Source: CANLBN01 sp047634655
Lineage (GTDB): Bacteria > Pseudomonadota > Gammaproteobacteria > Pseudomonadales > Cellvibrionaceae
NCBI GenBank assembly: GCA_047634655.1
Contig: JBLIHY010000057.1
Coordinates: 1 to 14,472 of the forward strand
DNA length: 14,472 nucleotides
Direction: 5' to 3'
Made by a program: the position numbers and the translations under genes. How positions within the stretch are numbered: position 1 is the first letter of the stretch; each line of letters opens with the position of its first letter. Of this stretch, positions 7,574 through 14,180 are shown piece by piece. Under the pieces are notes generated by a model. That model saw nothing but the letters and a program-made list of their open reading frames with translations, was not told the origin of the DNA and made no database searches.

Positions 7574-9871
7574 ATGGATACAACTCAGTCTCCCTTTGCT
7601 GCCGCGGCATCGACAGGAGCTGATGCGGGAACCAACAACATTCCTGCGCCGGCAAATCCACAAAATACTCAGACAAGTGGTTCCGACATCGACTTGGGAC
7701 GCTACGTCCGCCTGCTATTAAATGGCAAGTGGATAATAATGGCAGCCGTGTTTTCGGCGATTGTCATTGTCGTTATTTTAGTCAAACCCATGCGTTCGAC
7801 TTATTCAGCTGAGGCAACAATAGTCATTGAGAGCGCGCCAGCGAATGTCATTCAAATTCAGAGTCTCTACGGTGGTGATCGTCGAGATCGACAATACTAT
7901 GCTACTCAGTACGAAATTTTTCGTTCCAGGAGTTTAATTGAGAAAGTTGTCGACCGATTAGACTTAGTTCGTCACCCTGAACTTGACCCTCGCCAACAAC
8001 CTAAAAAAGAGAGCTTTCTCGCTTCATCCTTTCCCCAACTCGCATCATTTCTCTCAAAAGAAAAAGAAGATGAGCCCGAACTCAGTGAAGAGGTGATGGA
8101 TTTACTAATCAGAACCAAATTGGTCAAAGGTATTGGGAAAGCTCTCACTGTGAGGCCTGTTTACGAGACTCACGTGGTTAGGATTGGCTTCACCAGTCAA
8201 GATCCGCAACTAGCGGCCGATATTTCTAATGCAGTAGCGGATGCTTACATTGAAAGCCACTTTGAATCGCAACTAGTGGTGATACAAAAAGCCTCTGCTT
8301 GGTTACAAGAACGCCTCGGTGGATTACGTCAAATTCTGCAAGATTCTGAGGATCGACTGCAAGACTATAAGGAACGGGAGCAGCTCGTCGATATTGCGGG
8401 CGTGAGTACGCTCGATTCTGGGGAGTTGACGCAACTGAGAGAAGCGCTGCTCGAAGCGCGTGAATTACGTATTGAATCAGAAAGTTTATATCGGCAGGTT
8501 CGCAATACCGATGATTATTCAATTGAGCAAATGTTGGCAATCCCCGCCATATTCGGTAGCCTTGTAATTCAGCGTTTGCTTGAAGAGAAGAGGGATGCTG
8601 ACCGTAGCGTCGTTACGCTTAGTAAGCGTTATGGTCCTATGTTCCCTGTTCTGCAAGAAGCTTTAAGGGTACAGGGAGAGGTGGTTAAAGATTTAGAAAA
8701 TCAACTGGGCATTGTATCGCGAGGGCTCTACAACACTTATCAAGTGGCGTTAGATAAAGAGCGCAACATCAAGGAGCAAATCGCTTTAACTCAGAAGCGT
8801 CTGCAAAATATTGGGCGCAAAGCGATCCGACTACGCGAATTGCAAAGAGAGGTAGAGACTAATCAACAACTATACGACTTGTTTTTAAGCCGAGGCAAAG
8901 AAACAGAGGATAACAATCGTTTCGAAACCCCTGCTGCACGTGTGATTGATCTCGCAGTTCCAGCGACTATTCCCGAAGGCCCCAACAAGAAAAAGTTTGT
9001 TGTTGCGGCGGTAATTCTCTCTGCTGGTTTTGTATCAGGGTTGATTATTTTGCTGGATTTAATAAATTTTTCGGTAAGGTCAGCATCAGACGTAAAGCGG
9101 AAACTTAAATCCTCTACACTTGGCTTTCTGCCGAAAGACAAATACAACAAAAGTGAAAATGCCCTTCACGGCTTCTCCACCGATAAAGGAAAAATGGGAT
9201 TTGTAGAGTCAGTGCGTAACATCCGCACGAGCATACTTTTTAGCAATCCTAATAAACCAATTAAAACTATAATGGTCACTTCATCCGTCAAAGGCGAGGG
9301 TAAATCGACACTCGCGATCAATCTGGCGGAATCCTTCGGCCAGATGGAAAAAGTTCTATTGGTTGAAGCCGATATGCGAGATGCCAACATGTTCCAAGTA
9401 TTGGGCATGCCGGATTTAACCAAGGGGCTTTCCGATATTATTCTTGGTAAAGTCAGATTGGCCGAGTGTATTCACAAGCTTCCAGGTTCTAAGGTCGACG
9501 TCATTTTAGCGGGCAGTATTCTTAAAAGCCCTCTTGAGTTGCTGGGTTCGAGGAATTTCCTACAGTTGCTTAATCACCTCAGCAAAAATTATGACCGAAT
9601 CATTATCGATTCGACATCGACTGGTGTCTTCAGCGATACAAAAGTCACTGCTTCCAGGGTCGACTCCGTTGTCTATGTCGTCAAATCCCATTCGACACCC
9701 ATTGGAACTGCTAAACGTAGCCTGGATTATCTACGGGCGGTCAATGCCCCCCTGTCGGGAGTGGTGATAAATAATGTCGACCTGGATAAAGTCAGTAAAT
9801 ACGACTCTTACTATAGTGTTTTTAAAAAACAGTACGATCTCCTGGCATCGGCTAATACCACTAAGTCCTAG
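7574..9871 (+). CDS. Wzc-type chain-length co-polymerase fused to a bacterial tyrosine kinase
   Basis: Inner-membrane co-polymerase with a cytoplasmic BY-kinase domain, 765 residues. After an Ala/Thr/Asn-rich tail (1-36) comes the Wzz segment DIDLGRYVRLLLNGKW, membrane span 1 (about 53-70), a long periplasmic part with coiled-coil-like stretches (about 230-430), the proline-rich VPATIPEGP before span 2 (475-497), and the kinase. Walker A is VKGEGKST (572-579), Walker A' is LLVEADMR (595-602) and Walker B is IIIDST (676-681). The tail has four tyrosines (Y743, Y746, Y747, Y754), a likely autophosphorylation cluster. Two departures from the usual motifs are seen: E598 where Walker A' normally has the first Asp of DxD, and DSTST where most have DTPP or DSPP. 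TTAGG precedes the ATG; the OPX gene ends 35 bases upstream. Confidence 0.93.
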   Translation: MDTTQSPFAAAASTGADAGTNNIPAPANPQNTQTSGSDIDLGRYVRLLLNGKWIIMAAVFSAIVIVVILVKPMRSTYSAEATIVIESAPANVIQIQSLYGGDRRDRQYYATQYEIFRSRSLIEKVVDRLDLVRHPELDPRQQPKKESFLASSFPQLASFLSKEKEDEPELSEEVMDLLIRTKLVKGIGKALTVRPVYETHVVRIGFTSQDPQLAADISNAVADAYIESHFESQLVVIQKASAWLQERLGGLRQILQDSEDRLQDYKEREQLVDIAGVSTLDSGELTQLREALLEARELRIESESLYRQVRNTDDYSIEQMLAIPAIFGSLVIQRLLEEKRDADRSVVTLSKRYGPMFPVLQEALRVQGEVVKDLENQLGIVSRGLYNTYQVALDKERNIKEQIALTQKRLQNIGRKAIRLRELQREVETNQQLYDLFLSRGKETEDNNRFETPAARVIDLAVPATIPEGPNKKKFVVAAVILSAGFVSGLIILLDLINFSVRSASDVKRKLKSSTLGFLPKDKYNKSENALHGFSTDKGKMGFVESVRNIRTSILFSNPNKPIKTIMVTSSVKGEGKSTLAINLAESFGQMEKVLLVEADMRDANMFQVLGMPDLTKGLSDIILGKVRLAECIHKLPGSKVDVILAGSILKSPLELLGSRNFLQLLNHLSKNYDRIIIDSTSTGVFSDTKVTASRVDSVVYVVKSHSTPIGTAKRSLDYLRAVNAPLSGVVINNVDLDKVSKYDSYYSVFKKQYDLLASANTTKS

Positions 9872-10073
9872 ATGCCGGTGAAAACATTGATTATCCGCAG
9901 TCGATTATTCGAATAAGCCCATCTCAAATAATGAGACAATTGCTCGCCGCCTGTTTTATTTAAAACCATAAATTTAATGTCTGCATTTTCTGCATCGGGA
10001 ACTTAAATGCCCACTCGAATTATTATTGGATATACAATAATAATTTCGAAAACCTATAAAGTATTGTAAATAA
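9872..10073 (+). promoter_or_regulatory. AT-rich gap with strong dyads before the polymerase gene
   Basis: No gene fits in these 202 bases; the longest ATG frame is 14 codons. They hold three symmetric elements: the palindrome TTATTCGAATAA (9905-9916), a small hairpin TCTCA-N5-TGAGA (9922-9936), and 11-base arms AATTATTATTG / CAATAATAATT (10018-10028 and 10035-10045) with a six-base loop. The last is not followed by a T-run long enough for a good terminator and ends 28 bases before the next start codon. The gap breaks the close packing of the operon, so separate or modulated expression of the downstream gene is plausible. Confidence 0.4.
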
Positions 10074-11540
10074 ATGCCCGCAAATATTGTTGCCTATATC
10101 ATTCTTACATTCGCTGTGGCGATGGGCATAGTCATTAGCTTTTTTAATTTTAATCGAAGCGTTGTTATAAAACTCGGTTTTATTTGGGTGGGGATACTAA
10201 CGGCCGCTATGTTTGGCGGTATGCTTGTAGTTGCTGTATTTGGCATCGCCATTGCGATGAGCCTAAGGGAGGACCCACCAGAACTAAAACTATTTTATTT
10301 TATCGGTCTCTTACCGATACTGCCTCTTCAAGTCTTCCAAATCCCCTTCCCTCTGGTGAATTATCTTTGGGGTGTTAACTTCCCCAAACTGTTGGTCCTC
10401 TCGCTGCTCTTCCCTCTATTTTTTTCTTACATCAACAAAGCTTTAGAGGATGGTGTTGTTTTCCGCTTGAGTGATTCTTTTTTCTTGATGTTCTTTCTGG
10501 TAACAACGCTTCTGGAGGTTCGCTCGGGAACGATAGCGAATATTATCCGTAATATATTCGATTCCGTTATAGAGTACGGCGCTATTTACTTTGCCATTAG
10601 TTACTATTTGCGAAGTCCGCACTCACTAAACTGGTTTTTTTCATTTTTTTTGATCAGCGCTTCCTTCATTTCCTTTATTTCTATTGCTGGGAGTTTAGTC
10701 GGCTGGCGTCTCTATGGGGAAATTTTACAGGCGATGAACTTGGTCTACGGGCCGGCCGCTCTAATTCCTTACTCGCGGGGATTTGTGACCCGCGCTTCTG
10801 GGGGGGCCATGCTACAGCCGCTAGCGGTAGCGCTTTATTCGGCTATAGTGATTGTTACAGCTTATTTTATGATGCAAAAAAAACAGCTTAAGCCCCTTTT
10901 TGGAATCCCTTTAATGCTTGTTTACCTGACGGTTTTAATCTTCACCAACTCTCGCGGTGGCTGGCTAGTAGCTATGATCGGGATAGCAATGCTTTACTAC
11001 ATGAAGTTAAATAAAGTCTTGAAGCTCCTTATGTCAGCTGTAGGAACTGGCTTGGTTGTATCAGTCATTTTATTTCTGGCTGTTGGCGATCTCTCGGCAA
11101 TTGATCCCGAGGGAACTTTTCAATATCGTGTCGACCTGATTAGTAATTCTATGAGCGCTGTATCAAATAATCTACTTTTCGGCTCGGCAAACTTCATGAG
11201 CGATCCCGCCCTACAGGCAAGCATGCAGGGCGAGGGTATTATCGATATTGTTAACATGTACCTTGAAATTGCTTTGAGGAAAGGCTTGGCGGCGCTGATC
11301 CCCTTTATCATGGTTTTTATAATATTAATCCGCGACATGGCTGCAAAAAAAGGTGTTATGGGAACGGATCACAAAGATTTGCTGGTGGCAATTTTAGTGA
11401 TGATCATGGTTTTTGTTGCGACGTGCTCTTCTACCAGTTTTATACAGTGGTACGTGATAATTTTCTTAGCGGTAGCTCGAGCGTACACAGGTTTTGCTGA
11501 ACCTCAAACATCCTCGGTACAGGCTTCCACCAGCTCTTAG
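10074..11540 (+). CDS. Wzy/O-antigen-ligase-family membrane protein, probable EPS polymerase
   Basis: Polytopic inner-membrane protein of 488 residues with roughly a dozen hydrophobic spans. The family hallmark is TNSRGGWLVAMIG (about 291-303) after a long span, followed by a large periplasmic loop (about 337-400) and then a closing set of spans. Where O-antigen ligases often have HNxYL, this protein has DIVNMYLEIALRKGL (391-405), so the ligase-type histidine is missing. Given the Wzc-type co-polymerase upstream, I infer that it joins repeat units into an EPS chain at the periplasmic face. WaaL-type transfer is the alternative. Start ATG 10074 lacks a clear Shine-Dalgarno. A terminator-like hairpin follows the stop, so it is the last gene of the transcript. 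Confidence 0.85.
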   Translation: MPANIVAYIILTFAVAMGIVISFFNFNRSVVIKLGFIWVGILTAAMFGGMLVVAVFGIAIAMSLREDPPELKLFYFIGLLPILPLQVFQIPFPLVNYLWGVNFPKLLVLSLLFPLFFSYINKALEDGVVFRLSDSFFLMFFLVTTLLEVRSGTIANIIRNIFDSVIEYGAIYFAISYYLRSPHSLNWFFSFFLISASFISFISIAGSLVGWRLYGEILQAMNLVYGPAALIPYSRGFVTRASGGAMLQPLAVALYSAIVIVTAYFMMQKKQLKPLFGIPLMLVYLTVLIFTNSRGGWLVAMIGIAMLYYMKLNKVLKLLMSAVGTGLVVSVILFLAVGDLSAIDPEGTFQYRVDLISNSMSAVSNNLLFGSANFMSDPALQASMQGEGIIDIVNMYLEIALRKGLAALIPFIMVFIILIRDMAAKKGVMGTDHKDLLVAILVMIMVFVATCSSTSFIQWYVIIFLAVARAYTGFAEPQTSSVQASTSS

Positions 11541-11552
11541 AGAATGGGCGTT

Positions 11553-11595
11553 TATTGAACGATTAGCTGAAAATAGCGGTGTTCAATAGTTTTTT
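11553..11595 (+). terminator. Rho-independent terminator-like hairpin after the EPS cluster
   Basis: Arms TATTGAAC (11553-11560) and GTTCAATA (11581-11588) pair perfectly over eight bases, followed by G and a run of six T (11590-11595). The 20-base loop is larger than usual but can form an inner GCT/AGC stem. It begins 12 bases after the stop codon of the polymerase gene. Confidence 0.65.
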
Positions 11596-11902
11596 CTGTT
11601 TCACATTCTTATAGTCCCCACGCTCCCGCTTACAAAATAATTTGATTTGATGACATCCCTTGGCTCGCCGGAGTAGTCAAACTTATTGTAATTTCGTCGC
11701 TATACCTTTCTCGTGCCCACGCTGCATTTTTATAAGATTGATTGATAGCTGACCAGGTTAGCTGCGACCAATTAATTGTGGTTCAGCCTAATAGCAGCGC
11801 CCAGCCTGGGCAACATCGACAACGCCATTCTCTTGCAGTAGCGTTAAAAACCCTCCTCGCTTGGGCTGCGGTCTCAACACATGCAGTTCCTGTATAAAAT
11901 CT
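11596..11902. other. Non-coding accessory stretch between EPS terminator and IS remnant
   Basis: About 300 bases with no gene I can support. Short symmetric pieces are present: CAATTAATTG (11769-11778) and GCCCAG-C-CTGGGC (11799-11811). A minus-strand frame without an ATG stays open for 58 codons at 11788-11964 (it includes SKDFIQELHVLRPQPKRGG) and overlaps the transposase remnant; I cannot assign it. The stretch is probably decayed mobile-element DNA. Confidence 0.4.
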
Positions 11903-12142
11903 TTACTTACTAGTAACGCCCTGGTTGTATTCCTTGGTCCATTTTTCAGTGAGTTCCCGAACTTTCATTGAGCGTTTGTAACACGAAGAAGTGTTGGGAA
12001 GGTCGTCGCTGTAAGCGCGGTTAAATCGTTCGACATAGAAATTCTGTGTTGGGCTTATATAAGCCCAACCTCAACCTTGTGTTATTCCGTCAATTCAGAC
12101 GGTGTGGCCGAGATAAGCTCTGGCCCATTACCCGTTCGCTGC
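11903..12142 (-). pseudogene. Decayed C-terminal part of an IS3-family transposase (OrfB)
   Basis: On the minus strand, from about 12142 downward, the frame reads RTGNGPELISATPSELTE, a stop, then HKVEVGL. After a frame change it reads YISPTQNFYVERFNRAYSD and on to LTEKWTKEYNQ before a stop at 11903-11905. This matches the end of the DDE integrase core of IS3-family OrfB (RTDNGPEFIS ... YIQPGKPTQNAYVERFNRTY ... EYN). Lesions visible: the catalytic Asp of DNGPE is Gly, one in-frame stop, at least one frameshift, and loss of about three residues where PGKP is expected. The catalytic Glu in VERFN remains. I see no terminal inverted repeats or target duplication, so only a fragment survives. It marks the EPS cluster flank as a site of past insertion. 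Confidence 0.8.
12048..12069. repeat. 22-base perfect palindrome
   Basis: The arm GTTGGGCTTAT (12048-12058) is followed at once by its exact reverse complement (12059-12069). It falls at the point where the transposase remnant changes frame and where the PGKP codons are missing. It may be a cruciform- or dimer-binding site, or a product of the rearrangement that disabled the transposase. Confidence 0.8.
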
Positions 12143-12185
12143 TTATTGCTAGCCCTTGAATGATTGGTGCTGTCAAAACAACAGG

Positions 12186-12207
12186 ATCCTATCGGCTCTG
12201 TTAGGAT
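12186..12207. promoter_or_regulatory. Operator-like dyad ATCCTA-N10-TAGGAT upstream of the 55-codon gene
   Basis: Perfect six-base arms with a 10-base centre (22 bases overall), 61 bases before the start codon of the small gene. The right arm overlaps GATAAT (12205-12210), a possible -10 box, but no convincing -35 is seen at the right distance. A dimeric repressor site over a promoter is a plausible reading only. Confidence 0.3.
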
Positions 12208-12219
12208 AATTTGGACATT

Positions 12220-12256
12220 AAAAAGTCCGTAACTCGTTAAAAATACGGGCTTTTTT
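12220..12256 (+). terminator. Terminator-like hairpin abutting the Shine-Dalgarno of the next gene
   Basis: AAAAAGTCCGTA (12220-12231) pairs with TACGGGCTTTTT (12244-12255) over 12 positions with one G-U pair, a 12-base loop, and six T at 12251-12256. The A-run and T-run make it symmetric, so it could act on both strands. GAGG, the ribosome binding site of the 55-codon gene, begins at 12257, so the hairpin either ends an incoming transcript or acts as an attenuator. GGAC (12213-12216) could pair with GTCC (12225-12228), an alternative fold that excludes the terminator stem. Confidence 0.65.
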
Positions 12257-12267
12257 GAGGTGGCAGC

Positions 12268-12435
12268 ATGACGACACGCTACCTTATTCAAATTTGCACT
12301 CCCACCATAACGGAAGTCGCCGTGCTTGCTGATTCTAAACGGGAGGCTCAAGAACGGATATTTAGTGGTAAAGGAGAGCTGCGTGATCAATGGGTAGAAG
12401 AAGCCTATGTAAAGGTCGTGGTTGAATTGGAGTAA
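12268..12435 (+). CDS. Small hypothetical protein (55 residues) of the accessory module
   Basis: The frame begins MTTRYLIQICTPTITEVAVL, continues with ADSKREAQERIF and ends WVEEAYVKVVVELE. I do not recognise a family. It is acidic towards the C-terminus, has no membrane span or signal peptide, and the pattern of two strands, a helix (SKREAQERIF) and a final strand suggests a small folded domain. Reality is supported by a good Shine-Dalgarno (GAGG at 12257-12260, eight bases before ATG) and by close packing: its stop lies five bases before the ATG of the regulator gene, whose own ribosome binding site (GGAG) is inside this reading frame. The two are very likely co-translated. Function unknown. 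Confidence 0.7.
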   Translation: MTTRYLIQICTPTITEVAVLADSKREAQERIFSGKGELRDQWVEEAYVKVVVELE

Positions 12436-12440
12436 TAGCG

Positions 12441-12944
12441 ATGAGTAGGAGTAACAACAACAAACGCCGTAAAAACCAAGGACGGTTTGCCGGTATCCCC
12501 ATCGTCGTGATGAACCACTCCGATTATATCCATCTACATGCTTACGCGGTTAAGCTTTTGATGGAGCTAGCGAGGCAATATAACGGTTCTAATAATGGAG
12601 ACCTATCACTGGCGCGTTCACTAATGGCAGCAAGAGGATTTACTTGCCCGCAAACCATTACCAAATACCGCGATAAATTATTGGAGGCCAAAATGATCCT
12701 TTTGACTCGCCAAGGCCGCTTTATGAACCCAGGTAAAGCCTGCACATTGTACGCTCTGACTTGGCATTCAATTGATGAATGTGACGGTAAACTCGATGTT
12801 AAATCGACCACGATACCACCACGGCAGTTCAGCCTAGAAAATAACAAAAAGCCCTGTTCGCAGCATGAACAAAGTTCGGTTCATAGTGTGAACCAGAGCA
12901 GGCTAAGAAATGAAAAAGGAAGGTTTGTTCGGTTCACAGAGTGA
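12441..12944 (+). CDS. Winged-helix-like DNA-binding protein of an integrative element
   Basis: Probable regulator or replication-type protein of 167 residues. A basic N-terminus (SNNNKRRKNQGRFAGIP) precedes a likely winged helix: AYAVKLLMELARQYNG (about 35-50), NNGDLSLARSLMAARGF, TCPQTITKYRDKLLEAKMI as recognition-type helix, then a wing LLTRQGRFMN. The segment LYALTWHSIDECDGKLDV closes the fold. I recall this architecture in proteobacterial mobile elements near P4-type integrases, without an assigned function. The C-terminal 35 residues look disordered, and their DNA carries a set of inverted repeats, so this part may be kept for the DNA rather than the protein. GGAG precedes the ATG by eight bases. 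The stop TGA is itself part of the third dyad. Confidence 0.8.
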   Translation: MSRSNNNKRRKNQGRFAGIPIVVMNHSDYIHLHAYAVKLLMELARQYNGSNNGDLSLARSLMAARGFTCPQTITKYRDKLLEAKMILLTRQGRFMNPGKACTLYALTWHSIDECDGKLDVKSTTIPPRQFSLENNKKPCSQHEQSSVHSVNQSRLRNEKGRFVRFTE

Positions 12945-12982
12945 ACGCATTATGGGTAGGTGCTGTGTTCATAACGTGGACA
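12855..12982. promoter_or_regulatory. Series of four 17-base dyads, GGTTCA-N5-TGAACC type
   Basis: Copies lie at 12855-12871 (TGTTCG-N5-TGAACA), 12878-12894 (GGTTCA-N5-TGAACC, perfect), 12931-12947 (GGTTCA-N5-TGAACG) and 12966-12982 (TGTTCA-N5-TGGACA). Centres are 23, 53 and 35 bases apart. Copies two and three share an 18-of-20 match including a preceding GTTC. Three copies start within the 3' end of the winged-helix gene and the fourth lies beyond it. Identical arm length and spacer in all four makes chance unlikely. They look like binding sites for a dimeric protein, most simply the winged-helix protein itself: an operator series, an iteron-like origin, or a partition site. Confidence 0.7.
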
Positions 12983-13241
12983 CCTTTATATATCACCATA
13001 GGGTATGGTTAATAATTGACTTGGTATAAACCCACAGAAGGGTTGGCACATTGCGTAAAGCTTGCTCGGTGGAATCAAAACGGCATGGCTTATGGTCATA
13101 TTGCAGTAGGTTAATCTTCACGTTTACATTTTCGGTATTATTTTATTTTTAAAAGGTTAGAAAAATCGTACCTACTCTAATATAAAAGGCGGGGACTTAA
13201 ACTTGCCTAATGATTTCGGTTAAAAAATTGGAGATTGGATA
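12948..13241 (+). promoter_or_regulatory. Leader region of the zinc-ribbon gene
   Basis: AT-rich gap without a supportable gene. It holds the fourth dyad (12966-12982), a short hairpin AACCC-N6-GGGTT near 13028-13043, and a likely sigma-70 promoter: TATAAA at 13181-13186 with TAGAAA (4/6) 17 bases upstream at 13158-13163. The start codon follows about 55 bases later, with GGAG at 13230-13233 as ribosome binding site. The gene therefore probably has its own promoter rather than reading through from the regulator. Confidence 0.4.
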
Positions 13242-13847
13242 ATGGGTGGTATTGGCAGCGGCAGTTATTCTCGGTGGAACAGTAAAGCCACCACTGAATC
13301 GACCAAGCGTATTGATATTCGCCATATGCACAAGCAAGGTTATTTAAAGCCAAGCACCCATGGGGAACTATCCTGGACTTGTGGAGGTAAACCCAGCGGC
13401 AATATTCGTTTTATTGCTTACAGCCGTTATCTACGGTTAGATTATCGATTCAAGCAACACGATGAAGAATGGCAACCCGTACAACAGCAAATTTATTATG
13501 ACTACACGCCTTGTCATTATGGCAATAGCCGCCAGTGGTTCCTATGTCCTAAGTGCCATAAGCGCGTGGCGGTACTTGCCTCTGATGGCCCCCTGTTTCT
13601 TTGCAGACATTGCTATGATCTCACCTACCGATCAAAGAATAACAACTACATAGAGCGATTAAGAGATAAACGGGATAGCTTAGGCCAGCGTATTTTTGCA
13701 GATTTCAATGGTGACTACGGATGCACCAAAAGGAAGGGGATGCACCAACGGACATTCGACCGATTGAAAGAGCAATACCACCAGTCGGACAATCACTATC
13801 ACCAAGCTTTTGAGAATGAGCTGTTTAGGCTAATGCAACTACCTTAA
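13242..13847 (+). CDS. Zinc-ribbon hypothetical protein of mobile elements
   Basis: Protein of 201 residues with no assigned function. The opening MGGIGSGSYSRWNSKATTES and the later YTPCHYGNSRQWFLCPKC are recognisable from a family of uncharacterised proteins found in integrative elements, usually written MGGxGSGxxxRW. A four-cysteine zinc ribbon is visible: C102 and C105 (LCPKCHKR) with C121 and C124 (LCRHCYDLTY), separated by a short beta-like stretch. The N-terminal half (25-90) looks like beta strands with many aromatics; the C-terminal 70 residues are charged and helical. The zinc ribbon may bind nucleic acid, but that is inference. GGAG lies eight bases before the ATG. Intact, in line with the regulator, and facing the integrase fragment. 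Confidence 0.8.
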   Translation: MGGIGSGSYSRWNSKATTESTKRIDIRHMHKQGYLKPSTHGELSWTCGGKPSGNIRFIAYSRYLRLDYRFKQHDEEWQPVQQQIYYDYTPCHYGNSRQWFLCPKCHKRVAVLASDGPLFLCRHCYDLTYRSKNNNYIERLRDKRDSLGQRIFADFNGDYGCTKRKGMHQRTFDRLKEQYHQSDNHYHQAFENELFRLMQLP

Positions 13848-14180
13848 TATCCTCGATAACCTTTAAACGCACAGAAATTTTTTCAAAGCGGTTTCGTTCT
13901 GGAGTGGATAATTGAGAGAGAGGGGAGGGGTAAAAAACTTTCTACTTTTTAGCTAAGGATCGGTGAAGTAGCCTTATTTTTTAACTAACACACCTCACTA
14001 TAATTTTTTGCCAATTTTTTTAGGTTCTTCCCAGCATTTCACCCGTGGGTGTTTCATGATCTCAGTATCGTTTTAGCGTCAGACTTTTTGGAATGCTCCA
14101 CGAAATAACCACCTATGAAGCGTGGTGAAGCTAGAAGCTGTGTTTAAGGTGAAAATGGGCCACTAGTCATTTCAGGAAAA
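13848..14180. other. Gene-free stretch between zinc-ribbon gene and integrase, with T-tracts
   Basis: I see no gene in these 333 bases. They hold a 17-base all-purine run (13914-13930), TAAGG/CCTTA arms followed by six T (13954-13982, a weak terminator candidate for the zinc-ribbon gene), and T-tracts at 13977-13982, 14004-14009 and 14015-14021. The last two are part of the repeat AATTTTTT spaced 11 bases apart, so local curvature is likely. CACCC-GT-GGGTG (14040-14051) and CCACG/CGTGG (14098-14125) are small dyads. The two flanking genes converge here. No attachment site can be identified. Confidence 0.35.

Noticed and set aside
11788..11964. Minus-strand open frame of 58 codons containing SKDFIQELHVLRPQPKRGG
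   Set aside because: It has no ATG, no ribosome binding site and no family I can name, and overlaps the transposase remnant in another frame. It may be decayed coding DNA, but that is not supportable.
12082..12390. Open minus-strand frame of 102 codons with ATG
   Set aside because: Its N-terminal part runs antisense through the 55-codon gene, and its end is the decayed transposase stretch (RTGNGPEL...). The ATG is fortuitous, so only the transposase remnant is reported.
12855..12982. Reading the dyads as integrase core att sites
   Set aside because: Four copies with uneven spacing inside and after a gene fit regulator or iteron sites better than a single att core, and no matching copy is seen elsewhere in the window.
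13028..13090. Sigma-54 promoter suggested by TTGGCAC and a nearby TTGC
   Set aside because: The distance between the GG and GC elements is far from the required spacing, so the match is accidental.
13954..13982. Terminator after the zinc-ribbon gene
   Set aside because: The stem is only five base pairs with a 13-base loop before six T, and it starts more than 100 bases after the stop. Mentioned in the intergenic entry but too weak for its own feature.
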